A stretch of 64,000 bases of DNA from Rhizobium leguminosarum bv. viciae USDA 2370 (GCF_002008365.1 NZ_MRDL01000036.1:671676-735675); one strand, 5' to 3'. Shown: positions 25,086 through 33,911, numbered from the stretch's first letter. The notes: generated from the sequence alone by a model not told the origin. Program-made: numbers and translations.

Positions 25086-27094
25086 AGGCTGCTCAGCGGT
25101 TTTTTCAAAATGCTTTCGCGCAGCGACGTGCCGGGCTCGCGGCGGGAGATCGCAGGCTGATCCGTCGCCGGTGCCGGCCGGGGAAAGACCGGCTCCTCGC
25201 GGCGCATTTCGCGACGCAGCGCGTCCAACCGGGGATCGATCGCCGGCACCGCAGCCGGGTCCAGCCGCGGCGTTTGCGGCAGCAGTTCCCGCCGATAGGT
25301 TTCGAGCGGCGCAGCGGAGGAGGCGGGCGGCGCATACGGCTTGGCGTCGAGATCCTCGTCGACCGCATCAGCCTCGTCCAAGCTTGCCACGGACGCGGCA
25401 TAGCTCTGCTGAAAATTCGAAATGTCGGGTCCGACCGTCACCGCCCGCATACGGGTGACGATCTTGCGCAGATCGACCGTATCCGGATCTTCCTCGCTCT
25501 GCTTGCTGTTGGCGCTGCTGGCCTTCGGCAGGAGGTTTTCGTCGACGCGGGAAAAGCGCATGCGCATCGGCACGCTGATCGCCTCGCCGAAAGCGATCGC
25601 CTCGCCGTTGCCGATCGAGGAGATGAAGCTCGTCGTCGAGATCGACGAATTCGGAATGGCCGAGCGGATGATTTCCTGGTCTCGGTCGTTGGCGAGGCGC
25701 ATGGCAAAGAGCGTCGAACACTGCGACAGGATCGTCTGGTCGAGTTCGCCCGGCCGCTGGGTGATGATGCCGAGCGAGACGCCGTATTTGCGGCCTTCCT
25801 TGGCGATGCGGGCGATCGCCTGGCGCGTCGGCACGAAGCCGAGGCTCGGATCGGAGGGGATGTAGCGGTGCGCTTCCTCGCAGACGACGAGCATGTGGAT
25901 GGCGCCCTCGCTCCACAGCGCCACCTCGAAGGCCATGCGGCAGAGCACGGAGGCGACCGAATTGACGACTTCTGAGGGGATGCCGGCAAGCTGGAAGGTG
26001 CAGATCGGCCGGTTCTCGCCGGGGATGCGGAAGATCTGCGCGATGGTTTCGGTGATCGTGTCGCTGATCGTGTTGTTGGAGAACATGAAGTGATAGCGCG
26101 GATCGTTGATCGCAGCGATGAGGCGCATCTTCAGCGACCGCAGGAAGGGCTTTTCCGAGCGGCCTTCCAGGCGGCCGATGCGCTCGTCGATCAACGCCAG
26201 CAAATCGGCCATACGGTAAGGGACCGGCGTATCGGCGGTGATCGAACTCTTTTCGGTCGTGCGGCGCACCAGCGAGTTGTCGCTGCCGCGGAAGGCGCGT
26301 TTGGCCTCCGGCAGGATATCGCGCAACATGTCGAGCTCTTCGGGCACCGGCGGACGGCCGCGAAACACGACCTCGGCAAATTCCTCCAGCCGCATCAACC
26401 AGAAGGGCAGGTCGAGCGTATCGGTATCGATGGTGACGGCGTGCTCGGGAAAGGCGGCAGCGAATTCATTATGCGGATCGAGGATCAGCACGCGCAGCTT
26501 CGGATCCGCCGCGATCGCCTTGTGCAGGAGCAGCGACACGGCCGTCGACTTGCCGACGCCGGTGGAACCGACAACGGCGAAATGCTTGGAGAGCATTGAG
26601 GGGATGTGGATCGCCGCATCGATGCTTTCGTCCTGCGTCAGCTTGCCGATAACGGCGGTCGTACCCTCGCCGGCGTCGTAGATGCGCATCAGGTCGGCGG
26701 ATCGGATGCGGTGGGCGATGGCGCCGAGATAGGGATAACGCGAGATGCCGGTCGAGAATTCCTCGCGCCCGTCCTCGTCGACACGGACTTCGCCGAGCAG
26801 CTCGGTCTCGATCCTGAACGTATTGTCTTCGCCTTCGCCCCAGGCATGGCTGCCGGTGTTCATCTGATAGACGAGGGCGACGACGCGGTTGCGGCCGACG
26901 CTGATCGAAATCAACCGGCCCACGGACCACAGTTCCGTCAGATCGGTGCCGCCCTGCTCGGCGACGGCGGCGATGGTCGCCCGCGAACCGCTGCATGCAA
27001 CGACGCGGCCGAGAAAGCGGTTCCCCGGTGTATGGCCATCGCGGCGATCCTGTTCACCCGCCTTACCAGGCGCGTGCAAGTCGTTGTTAAGCAA
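25070..27094 (-). CDS. HerA-type hexameric ATPase (DUF87)
   Basis: A 674-residue ATPase of the HerA/FtsK superfamily. An N-terminal HAS-barrel-like beta domain (about 24-150) leads into Walker A GSTGVGKST (176-184) and Walker B MLVVCEEAH (about 401-409). A sensor-like ITQRPGELDQ follows, and a Pro/Arg-rich, probably disordered tail makes up the last 120 residues. Archaeal HerA works with the NurA nuclease in end resection, and bacterial relatives occur in phage defence, but no nuclease or SIR2 partner is next to this one. The start is TTG 27094 with AGGAG eight bases upstream. Confidence 0.87.
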   Translation of the reverse strand: MLNNDLHAPGKAGEQDRRDGHTPGNRFLGRVVACSGSRATIAAVAEQGGTDLTELWSVGRLISISVGRNRVVALVYQMNTGSHAWGEGEDNTFRIETELLGEVRVDEDGREEFSTGISRYPYLGAIAHRIRSADLMRIYDAGEGTTAVIGKLTQDESIDAAIHIPSMLSKHFAVVGSTGVGKSTAVSLLLHKAIAADPKLRVLILDPHNEFAAAFPEHAVTIDTDTLDLPFWLMRLEEFAEVVFRGRPPVPEELDMLRDILPEAKRAFRGSDNSLVRRTTEKSSITADTPVPYRMADLLALIDERIGRLEGRSEKPFLRSLKMRLIAAINDPRYHFMFSNNTISDTITETIAQIFRIPGENRPICTFQLAGIPSEVVNSVASVLCRMAFEVALWSEGAIHMLVVCEEAHRYIPSDPSLGFVPTRQAIARIAKEGRKYGVSLGIITQRPGELDQTILSQCSTLFAMRLANDRDQEIIRSAIPNSSISTTSFISSIGNGEAIAFGEAISVPMRMRFSRVDENLLPKASSANSKQSEEDPDTVDLRKIVTRMRAVTVGPDISNFQQSYAASVASLDEADAVDEDLDAKPYAPPASSAAPLETYRRELLPQTPRLDPAAVPAIDPRLDALRREMRREEPVFPRPAPATDQPAISRREPGTSLRESILKKPLSSLYNKE

Positions 27095-27205
27095 AGGGCC
27101 TACTCCTGCAATGGGAAGCGAGAATAAAGCCCTTCCTTTAACAAATCCTTCCGGGCATGGATTTTAGGGATGCGGGGAGCCGGGAGTTTTTTATTGCGGC
27201 ATGCG

Positions 27206-27234
27206 TTGACGCTGCGAAATTTTCTGTCTATCAC
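27206..27234 (+). promoter_or_regulatory. Predicted promoter of the ilvIH leader
   Basis: TTGACG (27206-27211) and TATCAC (27229-27234) are separated by exactly 17 bases. Transcription would start near 27241, only about two bases before the leader-peptide ATG. That spacing predicts a leader mRNA with almost no 5' untranslated region. Confidence 0.65.
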
Positions 27235-27242
27235 TTCCGACC

Positions 27243-27299
27243 ATGAAAATCGCAACGGCTCTTATCGTGGTGGGAAAGCGCATGGGCAGGATGGTGTAA
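27243..27299 (+). CDS. Branched-chain amino-acid leader peptide of ilvIH
   Basis: An 18-codon frame, MKIATALIVVGKRMGRMV then TAA. Its core ATALIVV is dense in leucine, isoleucine and valine codons, as expected for a peptide whose translation measures branched-chain aminoacyl-tRNA supply. There is no ribosome-binding site before the ATG, which fits translation of a near-leaderless transcript. The frame overlaps the left arm of the following RNA hairpin, so ribosome position can decide RNA folding. The frame is too short to be convincing alone; position, codons and the following terminator together make the case. Confidence 0.82.
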   Translation: MKIATALIVVGKRMGRMV

Positions 27300-27356
27300 C
27301 CATCCGGCGATAGCCACCCATGCGCTAGATGACAGGCTCCTCCGGGGCCTTTTTTT
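27278..27356 (+). promoter_or_regulatory. ilvIH transcription attenuator
   Basis: A long hairpin (GCGCATGGG 27278-27286 with CCCATGCGC 27317-27325, and an inner GGATGG/CCATCC stem) is followed by a terminator: stem GGCTCC/GGGGCC at 27335-27349, then seven T at 27350-27356. A ribosome stalled at the Leu/Ile/Val codons would disturb the first hairpin and permit an alternative fold, allowing read-through into ilvI. The alternative antiterminator pairing is not obvious by eye. Confidence 0.8.
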
Positions 27357-27416
27357 ATGCCCGAAATTCGGGCTTCCGGCCACAAACGCAATCCCAGCAT
27401 CAAACGGAACAGACAG

Positions 27417-29207
27417 ATGAGCACGGACAATCAGGCGGCAGGCAATCGGATGACGGGAGCGGAGATCGTTCTCAAGGCGCTGAAGGACAACGGCGTCGAA
27501 CATATCTTCGGCTATCCCGGCGGCGCGGTCCTGCCGATCTACGACGAGATCTTCCAGCAGGAGGATGTCAAGCACATCCTCGTTCGCCACGAGCAGGGGG
27601 CAGGCCATGCGGCCGAAGGTTACGCCCGCTCCACCGGCAAGGTCGGCGTCATGCTGGTGACCTCGGGTCCGGGCGCCACCAATGCCGTCACACCGCTGCA
27701 GGATGCGCTGATGGATTCGATCCCGCTCGTCTGCCTGACCGGCCAGGTTCCGACCTCGCTGATCGGCTCCGACGCTTTCCAGGAATGTGACACGGTCGGC
27801 ATCACTCGGCCCTGCACCAAGCACAACTGGCTGGTCAAGGACGTCAACGAGCTCGCCGCCGTCATTCACGAGGCTTTCCGAATCGCCCAGTCCGGCCGTC
27901 CAGGACCTGTCGTCGTCGATATTCCGAAGGACGTGCAGTTTGCGACCGGCACCTACACGCCGCCCGCCGACTACACGATCCAGAAGAGCTACCAGCCGAA
28001 GATCCAAGGCGACCTCAACCAGATCCATGCGGCGATCGAGCTGATGGCGAATGCGCGCCGTCCCGTCATCTATTCCGGCGGCGGCGTCGTCAATTCCGGC
28101 CCCGAGGCTTCCAAGCTGCTGCGTGAGCTGGTCGAGCTCACCGATTTCCCGATTACCTCGACGCTGATGGGCCTCGGCGCCTATCCGGCTTCCGGCAAGA
28201 ACTGGCTGAAGATGCTCGGCATGCACGGCTCCTACGAGGCCAACATGGCGATGCATGACTGCGACGTCATGGTCTGCATCGGCGCCCGTTTCGATGACCG
28301 CATCACCGGCCGTCTCAATGCCTTTTCGCCGAACTCGAAGAAGATCCATATCGATATCGATCCATCCTCGATCAACAAGAATGTCCGCGTTGATATCGGC
28401 ATCCGCGGCGATGTCGGCCATGTCCTCGAAGACATGGTTCGCCTGTGGCGGGCGCTGCCGAAGAAGCCGGAAAAGGGTCGCCTGGACGACTGGTGGACCG
28501 ATATCGCCCGTTGGCGGGCACGCAACTCCTTCGCCTATACGAAGAGCAATGACGTCATCATGCCGCAATATGCGCTGGAGCGGCTCTTCGCCCACACCAA
28601 GGACCGCGATACCTACATCACCACCGAGGTCGGCCAGCACCAGATGTGGGCGGCGCAGTTCTTCGGTTTCGAGCAGCCGAACCGTTGGATGACCTCGGGC
28701 GGCCTCGGCACGATGGGCTACGGCCTGCCGGCCGCACTCGGCGTGCAGATCGCCCATCCCGATAGCCTCGTCATCGACATTGCCGGCGATGCCTCGATCC
28801 AGATGTGCATCCAGGAAATGTCGGCGGCGATCCAGCACGATGCGCCGATCAAGATCTTCATCATGAATAACCAGTATATGGGCATGGTGCGCCAGTGGCA
28901 GCAGCTGCTGCATGGCAACCGCCTGTCGAACTCCTATACCGAGGCGATGCCCGACTTCGTCAAGCTGGCGGAAGCCTATGGCGCCGTCGGCCTGCGCTGC
29001 GAAAAGCCGGATCAGCTCGACGACACCATTCTGGAGATGATCGAGGTCAGAAAGCCTGTCATCTTCGATTGCCGCGTCGCTAATCTCGCCAATTGCTTCC
29101 CGATGATCCCCTCGGGCAAGGCCCATAACGAAATGCTGCTGCCGGACGAGGCCACCGACGAAGCGGTCGCCAATGCGATCGACGCCAAGGGCCGCGCGCT
29201 CGTCTAA
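27417..29207 (+). CDS. ilvI: Acetolactate synthase, large (catalytic) subunit
   Basis: First common step of valine, leucine and isoleucine synthesis, using thiamine diphosphate. It has 596 residues. The three ThDP-enzyme domains are present: the N-terminal PYR domain with catalytic Glu59 (VRHEQGAGHAAEGYAR), a central FAD-binding domain, and the C-terminal PP domain with the metal-ThDP motif starting IDIAGDASIQM and ending near NNQYMGMVRQWQ. ATG 27417 is 60 bases after the attenuator's T run. Followed by the regulatory subunit after 20 bases. The symbol ilvB is used for the same gene in some genomes. Confidence 0.97.
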   Translation: MSTDNQAAGNRMTGAEIVLKALKDNGVEHIFGYPGGAVLPIYDEIFQQEDVKHILVRHEQGAGHAAEGYARSTGKVGVMLVTSGPGATNAVTPLQDALMDSIPLVCLTGQVPTSLIGSDAFQECDTVGITRPCTKHNWLVKDVNELAAVIHEAFRIAQSGRPGPVVVDIPKDVQFATGTYTPPADYTIQKSYQPKIQGDLNQIHAAIELMANARRPVIYSGGGVVNSGPEASKLLRELVELTDFPITSTLMGLGAYPASGKNWLKMLGMHGSYEANMAMHDCDVMVCIGARFDDRITGRLNAFSPNSKKIHIDIDPSSINKNVRVDIGIRGDVGHVLEDMVRLWRALPKKPEKGRLDDWWTDIARWRARNSFAYTKSNDVIMPQYALERLFAHTKDRDTYITTEVGQHQMWAAQFFGFEQPNRWMTSGGLGTMGYGLPAALGVQIAHPDSLVIDIAGDASIQMCIQEMSAAIQHDAPIKIFIMNNQYMGMVRQWQQLLHGNRLSNSYTEAMPDFVKLAEAYGAVGLRCEKPDQLDDTILEMIEVRKPVIFDCRVANLANCFPMIPSGKAHNEMLLPDEATDEAVANAIDAKGRALV

Positions 29208-29227
29208 TAAGGGAAGGGACCAAGGAC

Positions 29228-29800
29228 ATGAACGCTCACCTACAGCCCACGGGCTCCGCTTACTTCATTTCGCCGGAAACGGCGGCCGTCGAAAGCCACA
29301 CGCTTTCGGTTCTCGTCGACAACGAGCCGGGGGTTCTTGCCCGGGTCATCGGCCTGTTTTCCGGCCGCGGCTACAATATCGAGAGCCTGACGGTCTCCGA
29401 GACCGAGCATCAGGCGCATCTTTCCCGCATCACCGTCGTCACACGCGGCACGCCGCAGGTGCTGGAGCAGATCAAGGCGCAGCTCGAGCGCATCGTGCCG
29501 GTGCATCGCGTCGTCGACCTGACGGTGCGTGCCCGCGAACTCGGCCAGGACCGGCCGATCGAGCGCGAAGTGGCACTGGTCAAGGTGATCGGCGAGGGCG
29601 AAATGCGCGCCGAGACCCTGCGCCTTGCCGATGCCTTCCATGCCAAGGTGGTGGATGCGACGGTCGGTCACTTCATTCTGGAGATCACCGGCAAATCGTC
29701 GAAGATAGATCAGTTCGTGGCGATCATGAAGCCGCTTGGCCTGATCGAGGTCTGCCGTACCGGCATCGCGGCGATGAACCGCGGCGTGCAGGGCATGTAA
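29228..29800 (+). CDS. ilvH: Acetolactate synthase, small (regulatory) subunit
   Basis: A 190-residue regulatory subunit that confers valine feedback and raises activity of the large subunit. The N-terminal ACT domain (HTLSVLVDNEPGVLARVIGLFSGRGYNIESLTV, given here as a region rather than a site) spans about residues 22-95, and the C-terminal ALS_ss_C domain ends with the IEVCRTGIAAMNRG segment. It is co-transcribed with ilvI. The usual third partner ilvC is not adjacent but appears at 61981. Confidence 0.96.
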   Translation: MNAHLQPTGSAYFISPETAAVESHTLSVLVDNEPGVLARVIGLFSGRGYNIESLTVSETEHQAHLSRITVVTRGTPQVLEQIKAQLERIVPVHRVVDLTVRARELGQDRPIEREVALVKVIGEGEMRAETLRLADAFHAKVVDATVGHFILEITGKSSKIDQFVAIMKPLGLIEVCRTGIAAMNRGVQGM

Positions 29801-29836
29801 AGATTACAGCCCGGGCATGTAAGCTCGTTTCGCAGG

Positions 29837-29861
29837 CGGACGCCGGTTTCGGCGTCCGTTT
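29837..29861 (+). terminator. Probable terminator of ilvIH
   Basis: Stem CGGACGCC / GGCGTCCG with a GGTTTC loop, followed by three T, 37 bases after ilvH. The T run is short. It ends exactly where the convergent hypothetical gene stops. Confidence 0.6.
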
Positions 29862-30307
29862 CAAATCTTCTCGTTCACCGGCGACGTGCGCGGATCGATC
29901 CAGTCATGCTTGACGATCAGGTCGCCGACTAACGGCCTATTTCTCATCTCCAGGCCGTTGGCCCTTTCGCCGCGATAGATCCGGAAATGCGTTTCCCCTT
30001 GCTGACGTAATATCGGCTTATCTTCACCGAAGACGCAATTGTATGAAATGCAGTGAATCCGGATGTCGTCGCGATTGGTGTTTTCATTGCCCAAATTGAT
30101 GGTGATCTGCATGTCGCCGCCACTGGCGCCGTAGACCACACAATTCTCGCGAAGCTTGCAGGTTGTTTCAGAGAGGATTTTCTGGCCACTCTCCAGCAAC
30201 AGGGCATATCTGACCCGATAGCTATCTCTCTTTGCGCTGTCGGCATGCGCCGTCGCGACGAGGCTGCCGCTAAGGCTCAGCAATATGGGAATTAGGCCAC
30301 GAACCAT
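29861..30307 (-). CDS. Hypothetical exported protein
   Basis: I do not recognise this 148-residue protein. It has a clear signal peptide with predicted cleavage after TAHA (about residue 23). The mature part is mostly beta-like and contains three cysteines (ETTCKLRENCVVY and the later ISYNCVFG), which could form disulphides in the periplasm. Base composition is slightly less GC-rich than its neighbours. ATG 30307 is chosen because the signal peptide starts there; GTG 30325 is an alternative. It is convergent with ilvIH. Confidence 0.7.
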   Translation of the reverse strand: MVRGLIPILLSLSGSLVATAHADSAKRDSYRVRYALLLESGQKILSETTCKLRENCVVYGASGGDMQITINLGNENTNRDDIRIHCISYNCVFGEDKPILRQQGETHFRIYRGERANGLEMRNRPLVGDLIVKHDWIDPRTSPVNEKI

Positions 30308-30382
30308 CCCTGTACCGCATTCCACGATGATAACTGACTACCCTTTTTATTCAGCTTTATGGCGAAATTTCATCGGGTTCGC

Positions 30383-31231
30383 TTAGAGCATCTCCAGCGG
30401 TTTTTTTCTTGCCGGCGGCGGAAAGGTGGCGTCGAGGGCATCCCAGTCGTCGTCGGTGATATCGAGCGAGACGCAGTCGCGGTTTTCTGCCGCGCGTTCG
30501 GCATTCGAGGTCTTCGGGATGACGATGACGCCGTCGCGTTCCAGCAGGAAGGCGAGCGCCAGCTGGGCGGGTGTCGCCTGATAGGCCTTGGCGATACGGA
30601 TCAGTTCGGGATGGTGCAGGATATTTCCCTGTTCGATCGGGGAATAGGCCATGACGGGAATGCCGCGGCTCTGGCACCAGGGCAGCAGATCGAATTCGAT
30701 GCCGCGGCGGGAAAGGTTATAGAGCACCTGGTTGGCGGCGACATTGGCGCCGTCGGGCACTCTAAGCAGTTCCTCCATGTCATCGGTGTCGAAGTTAGAG
30801 ACGCCCCAAGCGCCGATCTTGCCCGATGCCTTCAACGTTTCGAAGGCCGCGACGGTCTCAGTGAGCGGATAGTTGCCGCGCCAGTGCAGCAGATAGAGAT
30901 CGATGCGGTCGGCGCCCAGCCGTTCGAGACTGCGCTCGCAGGCTTCGACCGTGCCTTTCAGGCTGGCATTCCAGGGATAGACTTTGCTGACGATGAAGAC
31001 CTCGTCGCGCCGTCCCCTGATCGCCTGACCGACGATCTCCTCGGCGCCGCCGTCGCCGTACATTTCGGCGGTGTCGATCAACGTCATGCCGAGATCGATG
31101 CCGGCCTTGAGGCTTTCGATCTCGGCCTTGGCATGGCCGGCATCCTCGCCCATGGCCCAGGTGCCCTGGCCGAGCGCCGGCACCTCAGTGCCGTTCGGAA
31201 ATGTGATCGATGGAATCGGGTCGTTCTGCAT
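30383..31231 (-). CDS. Aldo/keto reductase
   Basis: NADPH-dependent reductase of 282 residues with the tetrad Asp53 (LIDTAEMYG), Tyr58, Lys83 (IVSKVYPWNAS) and His116 (YLLHWRGNYPL). It resembles the YeaE/2,5-diketo-gluconate-reductase-like AKR group. The final residues (KKPLEML) are encoded by a short intergenic repeat (30383-30404) that also provides the stop. Not linked to the reductase at 5885. No regulator is adjacent. Confidence 0.9.
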   Translation of the reverse strand: MQNDPIPSITFPNGTEVPALGQGTWAMGEDAGHAKAEIESLKAGIDLGMTLIDTAEMYGDGGAEEIVGQAIRGRRDEVFIVSKVYPWNASLKGTVEACERSLERLGADRIDLYLLHWRGNYPLTETVAAFETLKASGKIGAWGVSNFDTDDMEELLRVPDGANVAANQVLYNLSRRGIEFDLLPWCQSRGIPVMAYSPIEQGNILHHPELIRIAKAYQATPAQLALAFLLERDGVIVIPKTSNAERAAENRDCVSLDITDDDWDALDATFPPPARKKPLEML

Positions 31232-31243
31232 GGGTTTCTTCCT

Positions 31244-31337
31244 ACAGCGCCGCGCGTCCTTGAGATGGACGCTGTAGCACTTTGAATTGCTGCATGATTT
31301 TATCCTTAAATCGATGCCGATTTAAGGAATTATGCAG
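31244..31337. repeat. Rhizobial intergenic repeat
   Basis: The left part (ACAGCGCCGCGCGTCCTTGAG) is a shortened form of the palindrome at 41231-41273. The right part has CCTTAAATCG and CGATTTAAGG as an inverted pair. I remember this composite as frequent between Rhizobium genes. It sits in the gap between divergent genes. Confidence 0.6.
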
Positions 31338-31475
31338 TCGGCAAGAGATTGGGCCGGGTCGCCATCTTTCAAGTAATCCTGTCACCATGACAATGATGCG
31401 ATGGTATCGGCGGTTTAGGACAGTTATGCTGACCTAAATAAACAGGCCGCGGAAAAGCTGGCTTCGGGAGGTCGC

Positions 31476-32069
31476 ATGCCGCTGGATACATTTCTCGCTC
31501 TCGTTCTGTTTGCCTTCACGACCTCGATCACGCCGGGGCCGAACAATATGATGCTCTTCGCATCGGGCGTGAATTTCGGCTTCCGCAGGACGATTCCGCA
31601 TATGTTCGGCATCGGCGTCGGTTTCTTCTCGCTGCTCATCGGCGTCGGCCTTGGGCTCGGCGCGCTGCTGCACACGGTGCCTGTGGTCTATACCGCGCTG
31701 AAATTTGCGGGCGGCGCCTATCTCGTCTGGATCGCCTGGAAGATCGCCTCGTCGCGCTCGCTCAGCGAAGGCAGGAGCGGCGTCGAGCCGATGTCCTTCC
31801 TGTCGGCCGCTGCCTTCCAGTGGGTCAATCCGAAAGCCTGGGTGATGGCGGTCACGGCGATGGCGACCTATACCAATCCGCAACTCTACCTCGTGAGCGT
31901 GCTGATCGTCGGTCTCGCCTTCGCGGCGGTCAATGTGCCCAGCGTTTCGACCTGGGCAGGCTTCGGCTCGGCGCTGCGGGAATGGCTTTCCGATCCGGTG
32001 CGGTTGAAGTGGTTCAATATCAGCATGGCGATACTCTTGGTGCTAAGCCTCTGGCCGATGCTAAAATAG
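31476..32069 (+). CDS. LysE-family amino-acid exporter
   Basis: A 197-residue membrane exporter. The N-terminal family motif TTSITPGPNNMMLFASG, the LKFAGGAYLVWIAWKIA helix and the QWVNPKAWVMAV motif identify it. It is the second LysE-type gene in the window and only distantly similar to the one at 23523. GGGAGG precedes ATG 31476. Its end overlaps the convergent DUF2269 gene by nine bases. Substrate unknown. Confidence 0.9.
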   Translation: MPLDTFLALVLFAFTTSITPGPNNMMLFASGVNFGFRRTIPHMFGIGVGFFSLLIGVGLGLGALLHTVPVVYTALKFAGGAYLVWIAWKIASSRSLSEGRSGVEPMSFLSAAAFQWVNPKAWVMAVTAMATYTNPQLYLVSVLIVGLAFAAVNVPSVSTWAGFGSALREWLSDPVRLKWFNISMAILLVLSLWPMLK

Positions 32070-32537
32070 AGTGATGGTCGGTTTTGTCAGCATCAGCCAG
32101 AAAATGCCGAGGACGGCTGAGAAGGCTGGAAATCCGAAAGCAAACCAGATGCGGTAGAGGCTGAAATAGGCTGGCGGCAGGGCTTTTCCCGCCGCTGCTG
32201 CGGCGCGGGCGAGGTCGCGCAGCCGGATCTGGATCCAGACGACCGGCAGCCAGAACAGGCCGGTGACGACATAGAGCAGCAGCGACAGCGCAATCCAGCC
32301 CTCCGACAGGTCCCAGCCGATCGATCGGGCCAGCAGATAGCCGGTCACCGGCTGGAGGATGGCCGCGGTCGCGGTGAAGATCGTGTCGGCGATGACGACG
32401 GTGCCGGCGACATGGGCAATCAGTCTGGGATCGCTCGTCCGGTGCGCCATCACCATGAAGAAGGCGATGCCGGCGCCGGTGCCGAAGAGTACGGTCGCGC
32501 CAATGACATGGGCGAGCAGCAGCCATTCTTCAAGCAT
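32061..32537 (-). CDS. DUF2269 family membrane protein
   Basis: A 158-residue protein with four predicted membrane helices. It begins MLEEWLLLAHVIGATVLFGTG and carries YLLARSIGWDLSEGWI and the LPVVWIQIRLRDLA loop, all matching DUF2269, an uncharacterised integral membrane family. Its start codon shares one base with the stop of the upstream SDR-DoxX gene (TGATG), so translation is coupled and the two products probably act together. Confidence 0.87.
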   Translation of the reverse strand: MLEEWLLLAHVIGATVLFGTGAGIAFFMVMAHRTSDPRLIAHVAGTVVIADTIFTATAAILQPVTGYLLARSIGWDLSEGWIALSLLLYVVTGLFWLPVVWIQIRLRDLARAAAAAGKALPPAYFSLYRIWFAFGFPAFSAVLGIFWLMLTKPTITLF

Positions 32538-33814
32538 CAGCGTTCATCCAGGGTGGCAAGGGCTACGAGCGTCAACAGGATCGACGGCAGCACCTTGACG
32601 AGGACCCCGAGCGGATCAAGCCAGAGCGCGGGTTCGAGCAGGCTGGCGCCGGCGAGATAGGCGAGCGATATACCAAGCATGCCGAGAAGGGCGCGTTTCG
32701 CCAGGGGACGGACAAGGACGGCGGCACCGAGGAAGACGTCGGTCAGGCAGGTCGCAAGCGTCAGCGCCGTTGCCGAGGCCTGAGGCATGAACGGCAAGAA
32801 GTGAGCAGACGTCTTCTCCAGTGCCAGCAGCGGGATGAGACCGGACAGCAGCCAGAAGACGGATAGGCCCGATATGACGAGTGGCTTCAGGAGATAGAGC
32901 CGGGCAAACCAGAGATCTTGGACGCCGGAGGGATTGGCCGAGAGCGCTGCGGCCGCGGGTGTCGCGACGAGGCCGCTTCCTGCTTTCGAGCTTTGCACGC
33001 CTTCCGACATCACTGTCAGCGCTGTCGAACGCAGCGGCGAACGCCAGCCGAGCAGGCCCGATAGATCGGCCAGCCACGTCACTGGCCTGGCCAGCCAGGG
33101 GGGCAGGGCGAAGACGCGGGCGGGCGGCAGGCCCAGCCACTGCCGGTGCAGGCGAACGAGATCGGCGAGCGTCAGGACTTCATTGGCGGCGAGATCGATA
33201 TCCTTTGAAGGAAGGCCGCCGGAGACTGCCCGCGACACGGCTTCCGCCACATCGTCCACCGAAAGTGTTTCGACCGGGCTTTCGGCATGGACCAGGGGCA
33301 GCACCAGGGGAAAGGCGGCAAGCGCCCGTAGCAGCGCCGAGCCGCCATGGGCATTGCGGCCGAGCACGAGGGCAGGGCGCAGGATGAGGTAAGGCAGGCC
33401 GCTTGCCGCGAGCGCCTCGTCGGCGCGGCGCTTGGTGGCGAGAAAGGGAAGGTCGCCGGCCGCTCCTGCCGTCCTTGCCGATATCTGCACGATGAGCTGG
33501 CGCGACGAGCACTTTGCAGCAGCATACAGCGCCAGCATCGCCTCTGCCTGGGTGGCCGCCAGATCGTCCGACAGGCCGTCCTGCAGGGCGCCGGCGCAAT
33601 TGACGACGACATGCTGGTCCTTGAGGATATCTTCCCAATCCGCGGGTTTCGTCATGCGCGATAGATCTGCGCGCCGCCATTCGATCGCCGGCTGTTTCAA
33701 ACGGGCACGTACGGGATTGCGGCCGAGCCCGGTTACGACGTGGCCGTCGGCAACGAGCCGGGCCGCGACGACGGAGCCTATAAAGCCGGTTGCGCCGAGA
33801 ATCAGGATATTCAT
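32537..33814 (-). CDS. SDR/NAD-epimerase domain fused to a DoxX-like membrane domain
   Basis: A 425-residue two-domain protein. Residues 1-220 form an atypical short-chain dehydrogenase fold with the NAD(P) motif GATGFIGS (7-14), like NmrA or NDUFA9-type proteins. The last ~125 residues contain four hydrophobic helices of the DoxX-like type. The combination suggests a membrane-tethered NAD(P)-binding protein, perhaps linked to quinones or respiratory-complex assembly, but this is inference. It precedes and is coupled to the DUF2269 gene. Confidence 0.85.
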   Translation of the reverse strand: MNILILGATGFIGSVVAARLVADGHVVTGLGRNPVRARLKQPAIEWRRADLSRMTKPADWEDILKDQHVVVNCAGALQDGLSDDLAATQAEAMLALYAAAKCSSRQLIVQISARTAGAAGDLPFLATKRRADEALAASGLPYLILRPALVLGRNAHGGSALLRALAAFPLVLPLVHAESPVETLSVDDVAEAVSRAVSGGLPSKDIDLAANEVLTLADLVRLHRQWLGLPPARVFALPPWLARPVTWLADLSGLLGWRSPLRSTALTVMSEGVQSSKAGSGLVATPAAAALSANPSGVQDLWFARLYLLKPLVISGLSVFWLLSGLIPLLALEKTSAHFLPFMPQASATALTLATCLTDVFLGAAVLVRPLAKRALLGMLGISLAYLAGASLLEPALWLDPLGVLVKVLPSILLTLVALATLDER

Positions 33815-33911
33815 GGCAGGAGATTAGCGGAAAAGCGGATGAGACATAGAAGGGCTTGGCGGGCCTGCGGCATATGTTAGAAAGAGCGGGCAGTTTCGGG
33901 AGGGCATCGCC

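Noticed and set aside
25070..27094. A HerA-based phage-defence system
   Set aside because: Known bacterial versions have a nuclease or SIR2 gene adjacent; neither neighbour here encodes one.
27231..29126. A 631-codon open frame on the minus strand
   Set aside because: Antisense to ilvI. Its composition (His/Asp/Arg-rich) is typical of a shadow frame.
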